NCBI RefSeq assembly: GCF_029589435.1 | Contig: NZ_JARRAG010000002.1 | Location: 3,286,001 to 3,350,000 of the forward strand | Reading direction: 5' to 3' | DNA length: 64,000 nucleotides | Source of the DNA: Paludisphaera mucosa | Lineage (GTDB): Bacteria; Planctomycetota; Planctomycetia; Isosphaerales; Isosphaeraceae | Shown here: positions 55,659 to 64,000 of the stretch, in pieces | How positions within the stretch are numbered: position 1 is the first letter of the stretch | How the letters are laid out: each line of letters starts with the position of its first letter | Notes under the pieces: model-generated | Database searches by the model: none | Told to the model about the DNA's origin: nothing | The model's input: only the letters and a program-made list of their open reading frames with translations | Program-made: the position numbers and the translations under genes

Positions 55659-58493
55659 TCAGGGGGCGGCCGGCGCCGCCGGGGCCGGGGTCTGAAGGTC
55701 GCGAGCCTTCTGCACCATCCCGACGAACTCCTTGCGGTAGCCCGAGGGGTCGTGGGCGAGCGTCGGCGAGGCCAGCTCGAGCACGCCGTCGTACGTCAGG
55801 GTGCCGACGGACGGGGAGTGCCGCAGCAGCATGCCGAAGCCGGCGACCGACGAGGCCAGCTTGAAGTCGTCGGACGCTTCGGAGTAGTCGAGCCCGCGGT
55901 CGGCCACCGGCCGCTCGATCAGGGCGCTGACGTCCTCCTGGGGCTTCTTGTACCGCAGCCGCACGACGAACGAGTCGGGCGTCGGGGCGTTCGCGGCCGG
56001 GGGGGCCGCCTGCGCGGCCGGGACGATCTCGTACAGGGCCGTGACGTGGTGCCCCGCGCCGATCTCGCCGGCGTCCTTCTGGTCGTTGGCGAAGTCCTCG
56101 TTGGCCATGACCCGGTTCTCGTAGCCGATCAGCCGGTAGGCCTTGACCTTCTCGGGCTTGAATTCGACCTGGATCTTGACGTCCTTGGCGATGACGTCGA
56201 GCGTCGCGCCCATCTCCTCGACGAGGACCTTGTAGGCCTCGTCGGGGCCGTCGACGTAGGCGTAGTGGCCGTTCCCCTTGTCGGCGAGCTTCTCCAGCGT
56301 GCCGTCCTTGAGGTTGTCCATGCCGAAGCCCAGGACGGTCAGGAAGACCGGCTTGGGGCCCTTGGCCTTGGACTCGATCAGCTTGACCAGCTCGTCCTGA
56401 TTGGTGACGCCGACGTTGAAGTCGCCGTCGGTGGCCAGGATGACGCGGTTGATCCCGTCGTTGATGAAGTTGGCGGTCGCCTGGGCGTAGGCGAGCTGGA
56501 TGCCCTCGCCGCCGTTGGTCGAGCCGCCGGCCTTCAGCTCCTCGATCCGCGAGAGGATCTCGGCCTTCTTGAGACACGACGTCGACGGCAGGACCAGGCC
56601 CGAGGCCCCGGCGTAGACGACGATGGAGACCCGGTCGTTCTCGCCGAGCTGTTCGACGAGCTTCTGGAAGCCCCACTGCACCAGCGGCAGCTTGTTGGGC
56701 TGGTCCATCGAGCCCGAGACGTCGGCCAGAAGGACGATGTTGCTGGGCTTGCGGGCCGCCTGGACGATAGGCCTGCCCATGATCCCGATCCGCGCCAGCC
56801 GGTTCTCGGCCTTCCAGGGGCAGCGGGCCGTCTCGACGTGGATCGCGAACGGGTCCGGGCTGGAGGCCGCGGGCGGAGCGTCCTGGTAGGGGAAGTAGTT
56901 GATCATCTCCTCGATCCGGACCGCGTCGGGCGGCGGCGCCTGGTTCTGCTGCATCAGGGAGCGGCGGACGATCGAGTACGAGGCGGTGTCGACGTCGATC
57001 GAGAAGGTCGAGACGGCTTCCTGGCCGACGAGGACGAAGGGGTTCTCGGGGGCGGCGACCACGGCGACGGGTTCGGCGGTCGGCGGGGGCGGCTGCTCAG
57101 CTTCCTTCTCGTGTACAAGAGCTTCCTGGGCGACCTTCGCTTCCAGGGCCGGCAGCGGGGCGGCCGCCGACGCCGGGGCCGGGGCCGGGGCGTCAGCCGT
57201 CGCGAGCGGATCGGTCCGTGCATAGTCCTTGGCGGCGTCGTTCTTGTCGAGTTCCCCGTACTTCGCGTCCTGGGGCTGCATCGAGCGGTTCAAGGGGGCG
57301 TCGCGGAGCAGGCCGCGCTCGACCTTCTTGGAGCCGTCCCGGAGGGCGACGGCCATACCGCGGGCCTCTTGACTCAGGGCCTGAGCGGCCTGGCCCGTTT
57401 CGAGGCCGAGGGCGAGCGCCCCGCCGCGACCCGCCGCTTGAGCCGCCCCTTCCTTGAGCACCGATGGTGGCGCTCCGGGCTTCCCGTCGGCCATCTGATC
57501 CTTCGGGGCGTTCTGGGTCAGTTGGTTGTAGTTGGTCGCCAGTTCGGGCGAGCGGGCCGCCGATTCGAGCTTCCCGGACTGGCTCCCGGGCTTGGCGGGC
57601 GACGCCGCGGGCTCGCCCCGCGAGGACGCTTGATTTCCGAGCCTCTGGGCGTCGGCCTGGAAGCGGTAGGGCGCGGCGTCGTATCCATAAGCGAGTCCTT
57701 CTTCTTTCTTGATCGGCGCCCCCGCCTGGAGCTGCTTGGCGAACATGTGGTCGACGGCCTTCGCGCGGGGGGCGGGGGCCGCGGAGAGCGGGGTCCCGAC
57801 GGTCGGACGCGACGCAGCGATTCGCGACCGGGCCGTCACCTCGCCCGACTTCCTACCGCCCATCATGTCGCCCATCATGCCGCCCATCGCCCCGCCCATG
57901 CCCCCGCTCGATTGCCCGGGGGCCGTCGCGCGGCCCATCATTCCGCTCATTCCGCCGTACCCCGCCATGGATCCGGGGGCGGGCCCGGCGGGCGCGGCGG
58001 GCGTCTCAGGCGTAGCCACCGAGAAGGCCGCCGAGTCGTCGAGGGCGACGCTTGGGGGCGTCGCGTCGAAATCCTCGATCGCCAGCTCGACCGACCGGGC
58101 GCGATGGGGCGGGTCGCCGCTCCGGTAGTACGTCACGCCGAGGAGCGAGCCGACCATGAAGAAGGCCGCGATCCTCGCGAGCGGTCCCAGCGATCCCGGC
58201 GTCCGCCACCAGGGCCGGCGGGACGGCGAAGGCGCGGCGGCGGTCGTCAGGCGCGGGGCCGGGACGGGGGCGGGAAGGGGGGCCGGCGGGGCGGCGGCGA
58301 GGGCCGCGGACTCGCGGGCCTGCTCGTCGTGGAGGCGTTCGGAGAGCCAGCGCGCGGTGAGCCGGATCTCCTCGACCTGCCTGAGGGCCTCGGGATGGTC
58401 CGCGAGCAGGCGCTCGATCTCGGGCGCATCGGCCTCGGCGAGCTCGCCGAGGGCGAAAGCGGTGAGCCGGGGGTCGTCGATGTCGAAGCTCAT
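55659..58493 (-). CDS. membrane vWA-domain protein, putative anti-sigma factor (YfbK-like)
   Basis: 944 aa. Residues 1-60 are a helical, acidic domain like those of anti-sigma factors ([29 protein letters not shown]), followed by a basic linker and one membrane helix at about 105-123 ([19 protein letters not shown]). Outside lies a Met/Gly-rich stretch at 174-213, a long disordered part, then a YfbK-type N-terminal segment ([27 protein letters not shown]) and a vWA domain with the MIDAS motif DVSGSMD (591 on). The C-terminal 180 residues match the DUF3520-like end. It is cotranscribed with the ECF sigma gene (31-bp gap), so it may hold or release that factor. Confidence 0.9.
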   Translation of the reverse strand: MSFDIDDPRLTAFALGELAEADAPEIERLLADHPEALRQVEEIRLTARWLSERLHDEQARESAALAAAPPAPLPAPVPAPRLTTAAAPSPSRRPWWRTPGSLGPLARIAAFFMVGSLLGVTYYRSGDPPHRARSVELAIEDFDATPPSVALDDSAAFSVATPETPAAPAGPAPGSMAGYGGMSGMMGRATAPGQSSGGMGGAMGGMMGDMMGGRKSGEVTARSRIAASRPTVGTPLSAAPAPRAKAVDHMFAKQLQAGAPIKKEEGLAYGYDAAPYRFQADAQRLGNQASSRGEPAASPAKPGSQSGKLESAARSPELATNYNQLTQNAPKDQMADGKPGAPPSVLKEGAAQAAGRGGALALGLETGQAAQALSQEARGMAVALRDGSKKVERGLLRDAPLNRSMQPQDAKYGELDKNDAAKDYARTDPLATADAPAPAPASAAAPLPALEAKVAQEALVHEKEAEQPPPPTAEPVAVVAAPENPFVLVGQEAVSTFSIDVDTASYSIVRRSLMQQNQAPPPDAVRIEEMINYFPYQDAPPAASSPDPFAIHVETARCPWKAENRLARIGIMGRPIVQAARKPSNIVLLADVSGSMDQPNKLPLVQWGFQKLVEQLGENDRVSIVVYAGASGLVLPSTSCLKKAEILSRIEELKAGGSTNGGEGIQLAYAQATANFINDGINRVILATDGDFNVGVTNQDELVKLIESKAKGPKPVFLTVLGFGMDNLKDGTLEKLADKGNGHYAYVDGPDEAYKVLVEEMGATLDVIAKDVKIQVEFKPEKVKAYRLIGYENRVMANEDFANDQKDAGEIGAGHHVTALYEIVPAAQAAPPAANAPTPDSFVVRLRYKKPQEDVSALIERPVADRGLDYSEASDDFKLASSVAGFGMLLRHSPSVGTLTYDGVLELASPTLAHDPSGYRKEFVGMVQKARDLQTPAPAAPAAP
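57855..57974 (-). repeat. Gly-Met-rich coding tract in the vWA gene
   Basis: Forty codons dominated by Gly and Met ([25 protein letters not shown]), looser than the two other GGM tracts in the window. Confidence 0.7.
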
Positions 58494-58524
58494 CTTCGGT
58501 TTCTCCTTTCTGGGGCTCGCGGGT

Positions 58525-59061
58525 TCAGGCGCCCGCCTCGGCGGGCTGGCCGTCGAACAGGCGGCTCCGGAGGGTCTTGATCCCGGCGTGGATCAGGTAG
58601 CCGACGTTGGAGACGCTGTGGCCGCTGATCCGGCTGATCTCCTGGTAAGAGAAACCGTTCTGGAACTTCAGGCGGATGACCTCACGCTGATTCGGCGGCA
58701 GCGTGTCCAGCAGCGCCAGGACGCGGGTCCCCAGGTCGTGGCGCTCGGCGACGTCGTGCGGCCCGGGGGCCGGGCTCAGGCAGCGGTCGACTTGTTCGTC
58801 GTGCAATCGGGTCATGCGATGCTCCTTCCGCAGGACGTCCAGCGCCCGATTCCGGCAGACGGTGAACAGCCACTCGGCGAGATGGCCGTCGACGTCGCCG
58901 CGGGCCTGGGAGCAGAGGCGCAGGAAGACGTCCTGCACCACGTCTCGGGCCGCCTCGGCGTCGTTCAAGAGACGACGCGCGTAGAGCGAGAGGGGCCCCT
59001 CGAAGCGGGAGACCGCGTCGCGCACCCACGCGTCGCCGTCAGGATCGCGTTCACCTGCCAT
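58525..59061 (-). CDS. ECF-type RNA polymerase sigma factor
   Basis: 178 aa from ATG 59061. Region 2 ([45 protein letters not shown]) and region 4 ([52 protein letters not shown]) are complete, with the short linker of the ECF class. It should direct transcription of a regulon kept off by the vWA membrane protein encoded just downstream. No extra C-terminal domain. Confidence 0.95.
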   Translation of the reverse strand: MAGERDPDGDAWVRDAVSRFEGPLSLYARRLLNDAEAARDVVQDVFLRLCSQARGDVDGHLAEWLFTVCRNRALDVLRKEHRMTRLHDEQVDRCLSPAPGPHDVAERHDLGTRVLALLDTLPPNQREVIRLKFQNGFSYQEISRISGHSVSNVGYLIHAGIKTLRSRLFDGQPAEAGA

Positions 59062-59475
59062 CGGCGTGCTCGATAAGGGACGTGTTCCCGTTCCTCCAGG
59101 ACAACGGGCCGGGGCGGATTCTCTTAGCCCGGACCGGGAAAAAACCCGCGCCCCACCCGGGTGCATCGCAACGACCGACGCCGCGGCGACACTGGAAACC
59201 CGCGCGGCGACGTCGTATCCTGGCTCTGCGGCCGGAGCTGCCAGGATACCACCACGAGCGCTTCCCGGCCTCATCACGCCCTTCCCCCCTCGCGGGGGAA
59301 GGTGGCCGAAGGCCGGATGAGGGGGAGGACCAGCACGCGACCCGGCGGACTTCGAAACGCCCCGGTCATCTCGCCTTCGACGCCACGACCGCCTTGAAGG
59401 TTCCTCATCATCCGCCCCTGCGGCGCCCGCCCGAACGACCCCGACCGCGACTCCTTCGATTCGAGAGGCCCCCGG
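59062..59475. other. intergenic between divergent genes, holding a REP-like element
   Basis: 414 bases without a coding frame. It holds the palindromic element at 59269-59322 and, presumably, promoters for the sigma gene (leftward) and the peptidase (rightward), which I could not define. Confidence 0.5.
59269..59322. repeat. REP-like palindromic element (three-stem structure)
   Basis: CCTCATC (59269-59275) pairs with GATGAGG (59316-59322). Inside are a hairpin CTTCCCCC/GGGGGAAG (59281-59288 with 59294-59301) and a small GGCC-gaa-GGCC hairpin. The order of segments resembles the dispersed REP-like elements known from many GC-rich bacteria (a GGGGGAAG-GTGG core followed by GGATGAGGG). I see one copy in this window; copy number in the genome would prove it. 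Confidence 0.55.
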
Positions 59476-61770
59476 ATGCCCGGTTTCCGTCGATCCGCCC
59501 TCCTCCTGCCGCTCCTCCTTGGTCTACCCACGTCGCGGCTCCACGGCGAGGAGCCGCCGCCCCTGGGCTTCGCCCCCGCGTCGCGCGCGGCGCACCTGGA
59601 GGCCGAGAGGCGGGCCGCGGCCGTCCCCACGCCTAACAGCGCCCGCAACTGGCTGCGGACGCTGACCGCCGAGCCCCACCCCGCCGCCACGGCGGCCGAC
59701 GAGCGGACCGCCAAGTTCGTCCGCGACAAGCTCCAGGAGTGGGGCTGGAAGGCCGAGATCGTCCCCTACGAGGTCCTCCTCAACCAGCCCTCCGCGCCCC
59801 CGACCCTGGGCATCGACCGGCCCGAGGGGATGGACCTGGACCTCGAAGAAAAGCCGATCGCGGCCGACAAGGACTCGGCCAACTCGGCCGCGCTGCCGGC
59901 CTTCCACGGCTTCGGCGTCTCGGGGACCGCGTCGGGCCAGGTCGTTTATGCGAACTACGGCCGGCCCGAGGACTTCAAGGCGCTCGAAGACCTGGGGATC
60001 GACGTCCGCGACAAGATCGTGCTCTGCCGCTACGGCGGGCTCTTCCGGGGCCTGAAGGTTCTCAACGCCCAGAAACGCGGGGCCAGGGGGATCCTGATCT
60101 ACTCCGATCCCGGCGACGACGGCTACGCCAAGGGCGACGTCTATCCCGACGGCCCGTTCCGCCCCGAGTCGGCCGTCCAGCGCGGCAGCGTCCAGTTCCT
60201 CTCCCTCGGCCCCGGCGACCCGTCGACGCCGAACGGCCCCTCGATCGCCGGCGCGCCCCGGCTGCCGATCGACGCCCGCTTCGGGTTCCCGCTCCAGGAG
60301 GCCGACGCGGTCGCCGACTGGGAGGCGAAGACCAAGCTCAAGCGGGCCGAGTATTTCGCGACGATCCCCTCGCTGCCGATCGGCTACGGATCGGCGAACG
60401 AGATCCTCTCGCGGCTCGCCGGGCCCGGCGTCCCCAACGGCTGGCAGGGCGGGCTGCCGCTCTCGTACCATGTCGGCGCGGGGCCCGCCGAGGTGACGAT
60501 GACCGTCTCGAACGAGTATAAGGTCCGGACGATCTGGAACGTGATCGCCACCCTCCCCGGCGCCGTCGAGCCCGATCGCTGGGTCATGCTGGGCAACCAC
60601 CGCGACGCCTGGGTCCACGGGGCCGTCGACCCCGGCAGCGGCACCGCCGCCACGCTGGAGGTCTGCCGGGCGCTGGGGAAGGCCGTCAAGGACGGCTGGA
60701 AGCCCCGCCGGACGATCGTCTACGCGAGCTGGGACGCCGAGGAGTACGGCCTGATCGGCTCGACCGAGTGGGCCGAGCAGTTCGCCGCCGACGTCGACCG
60801 CAAGGCCGCGCTCATGCTCAACGTCGACTCGGCCGTCAGCGGCGCCGAGCTGGACATGGGGGGCGTCCCCTCGCTCCGCGACCTCGTACTCGAATCGGCC
60901 GCCGCCGTGACCGACCCGCGCTCGGGCAAGGCGCTCCGCGACGTCTGGACGGACTCGAAGCGATCCGGCTGGGTCGCCTCCAGCCCGCTCCTGCTGGCCG
61001 ACCCGTTCTGGGCCCGCGACGGCAAGGCCCCCGCCCCGCTCGGCTTCATCCCCCAGATGGCCCCGCTGGGCTCGGGCTCGGACTACACCGCGTTCCTCGA
61101 CCACCTGGGCGTGCCGTCGCTCGACGTCGGCTTCTCGGGCCGCTACGGGGTGTATCACTCGAACTACGACGACTTCGCCTGGATGGAGAAGTTCGGCGAC
61201 CCCGAGTTCCTCACGCACGCCACCGCCGCGCGGCTGTATATCGCGATCGTGATGCGGGCCGCCGGGGCCGACGTCCTCCCCTTCCGGTTCACCCCGTACG
61301 CCGACGCCCTCCGCAGCTACGTCGACGAGCTGCGCATGCTCCGCGCCCGGCAGGTCCGCAAGGCCTCCGCGCCGGCCGCCGACGAGGGCTTCGAGGGCCT
61401 CGCCGCGCTCGCCGATTCCGTGCTGGCCTTCGACGTCGACGCCCGGAAGCTCGACGACGCCCTGAACGCCCTCGGCCGCCAGGACGGCTCGCGGCCCGAG
61501 AAGCTGGAGGCGCTCAACGCGGCCCTCACCCGGATCGAGCGCGCCTTCCTCATGCCGGACGGCCTCGCCGGCCGCTCCTGGTTCAAGCACGCGGTCTACG
61601 CGCCCGGCCTGACCACCGGCTACGCCTGCTGGCCGCTCCCCGCCGTTCGCGAGGGGATCGAGACCGACAGGCCCGAACTCCTCAAGACGGGCGTCCCCGC
61701 CACCACCCAGGCCATCGCCCGCGCCGCCGCCGCCATCCGCGCCGCAGCCGCCGTCGCCGCCCAGCCCTGA
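59476..61770 (+). CDS. exported M28 peptidase of the glutamate carboxypeptidase II / transferrin-receptor type
   Basis: 764 aa with a signal peptide (SALLLPLLLGLPTSRLHG). A PA domain (VVYANYGRPEDFKALEDLGIDVRDKIVLCRYGGLFRGLKV, GARGILIYSDPGDDG) is inserted ahead of the M28 domain. Zinc ligands follow the GCPII pattern: LGNHRDAW (His), VDPGSGTA (Asp), WDAEEYG (Glu pair), LNVDSA (Asp) and YHSNYDDF (His). A helical dimerisation domain closes the protein. It should trim C-terminal amino acids from peptides outside the cell. A 12-bp hairpin lies just past the stop. Confidence 0.94.
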   Translation: MPGFRRSALLLPLLLGLPTSRLHGEEPPPLGFAPASRAAHLEAERRAAAVPTPNSARNWLRTLTAEPHPAATAADERTAKFVRDKLQEWGWKAEIVPYEVLLNQPSAPPTLGIDRPEGMDLDLEEKPIAADKDSANSAALPAFHGFGVSGTASGQVVYANYGRPEDFKALEDLGIDVRDKIVLCRYGGLFRGLKVLNAQKRGARGILIYSDPGDDGYAKGDVYPDGPFRPESAVQRGSVQFLSLGPGDPSTPNGPSIAGAPRLPIDARFGFPLQEADAVADWEAKTKLKRAEYFATIPSLPIGYGSANEILSRLAGPGVPNGWQGGLPLSYHVGAGPAEVTMTVSNEYKVRTIWNVIATLPGAVEPDRWVMLGNHRDAWVHGAVDPGSGTAATLEVCRALGKAVKDGWKPRRTIVYASWDAEEYGLIGSTEWAEQFAADVDRKAALMLNVDSAVSGAELDMGGVPSLRDLVLESAAAVTDPRSGKALRDVWTDSKRSGWVASSPLLLADPFWARDGKAPAPLGFIPQMAPLGSGSDYTAFLDHLGVPSLDVGFSGRYGVYHSNYDDFAWMEKFGDPEFLTHATAARLYIAIVMRAAGADVLPFRFTPYADALRSYVDELRMLRARQVRKASAPAADEGFEGLAALADSVLAFDVDARKLDDALNALGRQDGSRPEKLEALNAALTRIERAFLMPDGLAGRSWFKHAVYAPGLTTGYACWPLPAVREGIETDRPELLKTGVPATTQAIARAAAAIRAAAAVAAQP

Positions 61771-61802
61771 CCGATTTCGGATCGGCCGGGGCCTGGCTTC
61801 GA

Positions 61803-61839
61803 ATCGGGTTCGTTCTCATCGGCCGATAACGAACCCGAT
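61803..61839 (+). terminator. hairpin after the GCPII-like gene
   Basis: A perfect 12-bp inverted repeat (ATCGGGTTCGTT at 61803-61814, complement at 61828-61839) with a 13-base loop, 32 bases past the stop. There is no long T-run next to it, though T-rich DNA lies further on. Confidence 0.5.
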
Positions 61840-62065
61840 CGACGCAATCCCTTTGAAGCCATGGCCTTAATATCGTTTTTTCGCTTTCGGGATTGGCTTC
61901 GGTCGTCCCATTTATTTTTCATTTCGACGCCCCGATCGTCCGGCCCCATCGGTCCTCGCCTCCTCCCGCGCGCAGCAACCCTGTGATCATTATGGATCCG
62001 GATGCGCGATTGCGCACGGCATGAATGCGACCCAGGACATCGATCATCCGCCGGGTCGCGACGAT

Positions 62066-62105
62066 CTACGGTTTTCCCCGTTGACATCGACGGGTTAAAC
62101 CGTAG
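62066..62105 (+). promoter_or_regulatory. probable BlaI-type operator (two tandem dyads)
   Basis: Two 14-base sites of the form ACGG-N6-CCGT stand at 62068-62081 and 62090-62103, 22 bases apart or two helical turns. The right one is a near-perfect palindrome (12 of 14). The pair also forms a 16-base inverted repeat, 62066-62081 with 62090-62105, matching at 14 positions. It overlaps both promoter elements, ideal for autorepression by the BlaI-like protein encoded 65 bases downstream. Confidence 0.65.
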
Positions 62106-62108
62106 ACT
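62081..62108 (+). promoter_or_regulatory. promoter of the blaI-M56 operon
   Basis: A perfect TTGACA at 62081-62086 and TAGACT at 62103-62108 are 16 bases apart. The best promoter match in the window, placed inside the dyad operator. Confidence 0.65.
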
Positions 62109-62169
62109 CGTTCACGTGGTCGCGGAAACGCATGAAGTCCTCTGACGCAGGAAAGGAGTCTCCATTTCC

Positions 62170-62628
62170 ATGGTGCGTCCCCGCGCGGAGCAGCCGACGC
62201 CCGGCGAGCTGGAGGTGTTGAAGGTGCTCTGGGACCTGGCCCGGCCGACGACGGTCCGGGAGGTCCTCGAAGCCGTCAACGCCCAGGCCGAGAAGCCGAG
62301 GGCCTACACGTCGGTGATGAGCCTCATGAACGTCATGGCCGACAAGGGCCTCTTAATGCGCTCGCCGCAGGGGCGGGCCTTCGTCTACGAGCCGGAGTCG
62401 CCGCGCGAGCAGACCCTCAGCTCGCTCCTGGGCGAGACGCTTCGGCGGGCCTACGACGGCTCGGCGAGCCTGCTCGTCGCCCACCTGCTCGACCAGTCGT
62501 CGCCGTCGGCCGAGGAACTCGACGCCATCCGCGCGCTCCTCGACCAGTACGCCTCGCGCCCCCCCTCGACGGACCCGAACGGAGGCGGACCGTGCAAGAC
62601 CTCGCGACCCAGGCGGCCCACGCGCTGA
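62170..62628 (+). CDS. BlaI/MecI-family transcriptional repressor
   Basis: 152 aa from ATG 62170, with AAAGGAG upstream. The winged-helix part is typical: LTPGELEVLKVLWDLARPTTVREVLEAVN-type opening, then YTSVMSLMNVMADKGLLMRSPQGRAFVYEP. The dimerisation half follows (LLGETLRRAYDGSASLLVAHLLDQ). Such repressors bind as dimers and are cleaved or displaced when the partner sensor protease is activated. The partner gene overlaps its 3' end by 37 bases, and its own promoter carries a fitting dyad. Confidence 0.92.
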   Translation: MVRPRAEQPTPGELEVLKVLWDLARPTTVREVLEAVNAQAEKPRAYTSVMSLMNVMADKGLLMRSPQGRAFVYEPESPREQTLSSLLGETLRRAYDGSASLLVAHLLDQSSPSAEELDAIRALLDQYASRPPSTDPNGGGPCKTSRPRRPTR

Positions 62629-64000
62629 GCGACCTCGCCTGGCTGACTCTTCTGCACAGCGTCTGGATCGGCCTGCTCGCGGGTTCGTTCGCAACGCTGG
62701 CGACCTCGTTCGGAAGGCCCGCGACGCATCGGGGCCGTCACTTGCTGTTCCTCCTCGCGCTGGCCGCCGTCGCGCTCGGCTCACCCGCCGCGGCGATCGT
62801 GCAACGATCCACCCGCTCGGACGACGCCAGGCCCGCCCAGTTTCGGGCGACCGTCCTGCGGGTCGCCGCACCCACCTCGACGCCGCTCGCACCCGCCGGG
62901 ACCACGACCCCGCTCGCGCCCGCTGCAGTCCCGCTCGACGGCTGGAAAGCCGGATTTCGGAGCGCCGTCGATCGGGTCGTCCCGGCCGTCGAGGCCGCGC
63001 GGCCCTACGCCGTGACCGTCTGGTCGGTCGGCGTGCTCGCGACGGGCGGGGCTCTGCTGACGGGCTCGCTAAGCCTGCGGCGGCTCCTGCGCGAGGCTCG
63101 GCCGATCGAAGCCATTCAGCCCCGCGCCCGGGCGATCGCCAGACGACTCCGGCTTCGCCGCATCCCCTCGATCGGCGTCCATTCGCGCGTCGACGAGCCC
63201 TGCCTCGCCGGCCTCTTCCGCCCCATGATCCTGCTGCCTTCGCGGTGGCTCGAAACGGCCCCTTCCGAGTCGACTTACGCCGTCCTCGCCCACGAGCTGG
63301 CCCACGCGCGTCGGTTTGACCACCTCGCGAACCTGGCCCAGCGGGCGATCGAGGCGTGCTTCTTCTTCCATCCCTGCGTCCACGGGCTGTCCCGCTCCGC
63401 CCGCCGCGCGTCCGAGCACGCCGCCGACGCCCTCGCCGCCCGCCTCACGGGCGACCCGCTGGCGCTCGCCCGCGCTCTGGAATCCGTCGCACGACTGCGC
63501 ACGACAAGACCTCGTCCCTCGAAACTCGGCCTCGCCATCGGCGGCGACCGATCGACCCTCCTACCCCGCATTCAGGAGCTGCTCGACATGAAGCCCAACC
63601 GCCCCCGCCTCGCCCTCTGGCCGCTCGCGGCCATTCCCGCGGCCTTCGTCGCCGCGATCGTCACGGCCTCCGTCGGACTCGCCCAGGAGCCCGCGTCGAA
63701 GGACGTTCCAGCCGTCCCACAGGTCGCCGCCCCTCCTCGCGTCGCTCTTCCGCCGTCGGTTCCGCGGAGCAAGATCTCCCGGGAGGAGCGTCTGCGACTG
63801 ACCAGCTCGGACCCGAGGAAACTGTCTCCCGAGGACCGGGAAAAGCTGAATTCGCTTGACCAGATCGCGTACCAGGTGCGCATCGTGAAAGTGTCGGAGA
63901 AAGCCTGGAACCGCCTGGCCAAGGACGCATTCAAGCCCGTGGAGACGTCGAACAAACGGGAAGCGTGGACTCTGGAGGCGCCCGCCCTGAAGGCGGCGCT
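62592..64000 (+). CDS. BlaR1-like M56 membrane metallopeptidase (3' truncated by window)
   Basis: The frame opens at GTG 62592, with GGAGGCGG upstream and inside the end of the repressor gene, and stays open to the window end (469 codons). Helices near the start (LAWLTLLHSVWIGLLAGSFATLA, LLFLLALAAVALG) and at about residue 140 precede the M56 core: EPCLAGLFRPMILLPSRW, then the zinc motif HELAHARR and SEHAADALAARL. A further helix (LAAIPAAFVAAIVTASVGLA) leads outside to a charged region (KISREERLRL and on) and a possible STN-like domain. It should sense a signal outside and inactivate the BlaI-like repressor. Confidence 0.9.
   Translation, partial: MQDLATQAAHALSDLAWLTLLHSVWIGLLAGSFATLATSFGRPATHRGRHLLFLLALAAVALGSPAAAIVQRSTRSDDARPAQFRATVLRVAAPTSTPLAPAGTTTPLAPAAVPLDGWKAGFRSAVDRVVPAVEAARPYAVTVWSVGVLATGGALLTGSLSLRRLLREARPIEAIQPRARAIARRLRLRRIPSIGVHSRVDEPCLAGLFRPMILLPSRWLETAPSESTYAVLAHELAHARRFDHLANLAQRAIEACFFFHPCVHGLSRSARRASEHAADALAARLTGDPLALARALESVARLRTTRPRPSKLGLAIGGDRSTLLPRIQELLDMKPNRPRLALWPLAAIPAAFVAAIVTASVGLAQEPASKDVPAVPQVAAPPRVALPPSVPRSKISREERLRLTSSDPRKLSPEDREKLNSLDQIAYQVRIVKVSEKAWNRLAKDAFKPVETSNKREAWTLEAPALKAA

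Larger units (their letters stand above)
61771..62169. other. AT-richer intergenic region with terminator, dyads and promoter
   Basis: About 400 bases between the peptidase and the BlaI-like gene. The middle (about 61860-61925) is unusually rich in A and T with runs of T, and codes for nothing. The terminator, operator and promoter are listed separately. Confidence 0.6.

Overview
The window is 64 kb of very GC-rich, gene-dense bacterial chromosome. It most likely comes from a planctomycete of the Isosphaeraceae type (Paludisphaera/Singulisphaera-like). This is inferred from LEPR-XLL-type N-terminal motifs in two secreted proteins, a BlaI plus M56-peptidase pair, a Tat-exported Gfo/Idh/MocA oxidoreductase, DUF4038/apiosidase-like and heparinase-like secreted enzymes, an ECF sigma factor paired with a membrane vWA protein, and GGM-rich tails on several exported proteins. 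I saw no rRNA, tRNA, CRISPR array, insertion sequence or prophage. About 48 genes are supported, two of them cut by the window edges.

Layout. 0-14 kb: the end of an STN-domain protein, a LEPR-XLL secreted protein, an orphan iron-type solute-binding protein, an oxidoreductase, a PpiC lipoprotein, a heparinase-like lyase, thiC, a GH140-like glycosidase and a neutral-ceramidase-like protein. 14-18.7 kb (minus strand): a DevBCA-type exporter with two different FtsX/DevC permeases and an ATPase fused to a cyclic-nucleotide-binding domain; the ceramidase-like gene lies 45 bp downstream. 18.9-24.8 kb (minus): a class I amidotransferase-fold protein lacking its catalytic cysteine, a cytochrome bc complex (Rieske plus a cytochrome b fused to two c-type haem domains), an NrnA-like DHH phosphoesterase and a LegB-like 4,6-dehydratase. 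25-33.4 kb: hypothetical secreted proteins, a large STN/GGM protein whose reading frame appears to continue through a 9-A tract into a TPR/DUF2135-like protein, an orphan NtrC-type regulator and another exported hypothetical protein.

33.6-39.7 kb: an M28 peptidase with a PDZ domain, then a three-gene ABC-importer-like operon (lipoprotein, ATPase, double permease) whose ATPase has lost several catalytic motifs. 39.8-54.8 kb: a long plus-strand housekeeping run, carA, purA, uppS, cdsA, phoH, a PgpH-like 7TM-HD phosphodiesterase, ybeY, a CBS/CorC membrane protein, recO, a BamD-like lipoprotein, lptE, folP and proA, with short gaps and overlaps that suggest co-transcription in blocks. It joins nucleotide synthesis, lipid-carrier and phospholipid synthesis, rRNA maturation, c-di-AMP turnover and outer-membrane assembly.

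55-64 kb: a second LEPR-XLL-like protein, an ECF sigma factor with a membrane vWA putative anti-sigma partner, a REP-like palindromic element, a GCPII-like M28 peptidase, and a BlaI repressor/M56 sensor-protease pair behind a promoter overlapped by two tandem dyads.

Starts were chosen from start codon, Shine-Dalgarno spacing, signal peptides and codon bias, without homology searches; family calls are from recognised motifs and overall sequence character.
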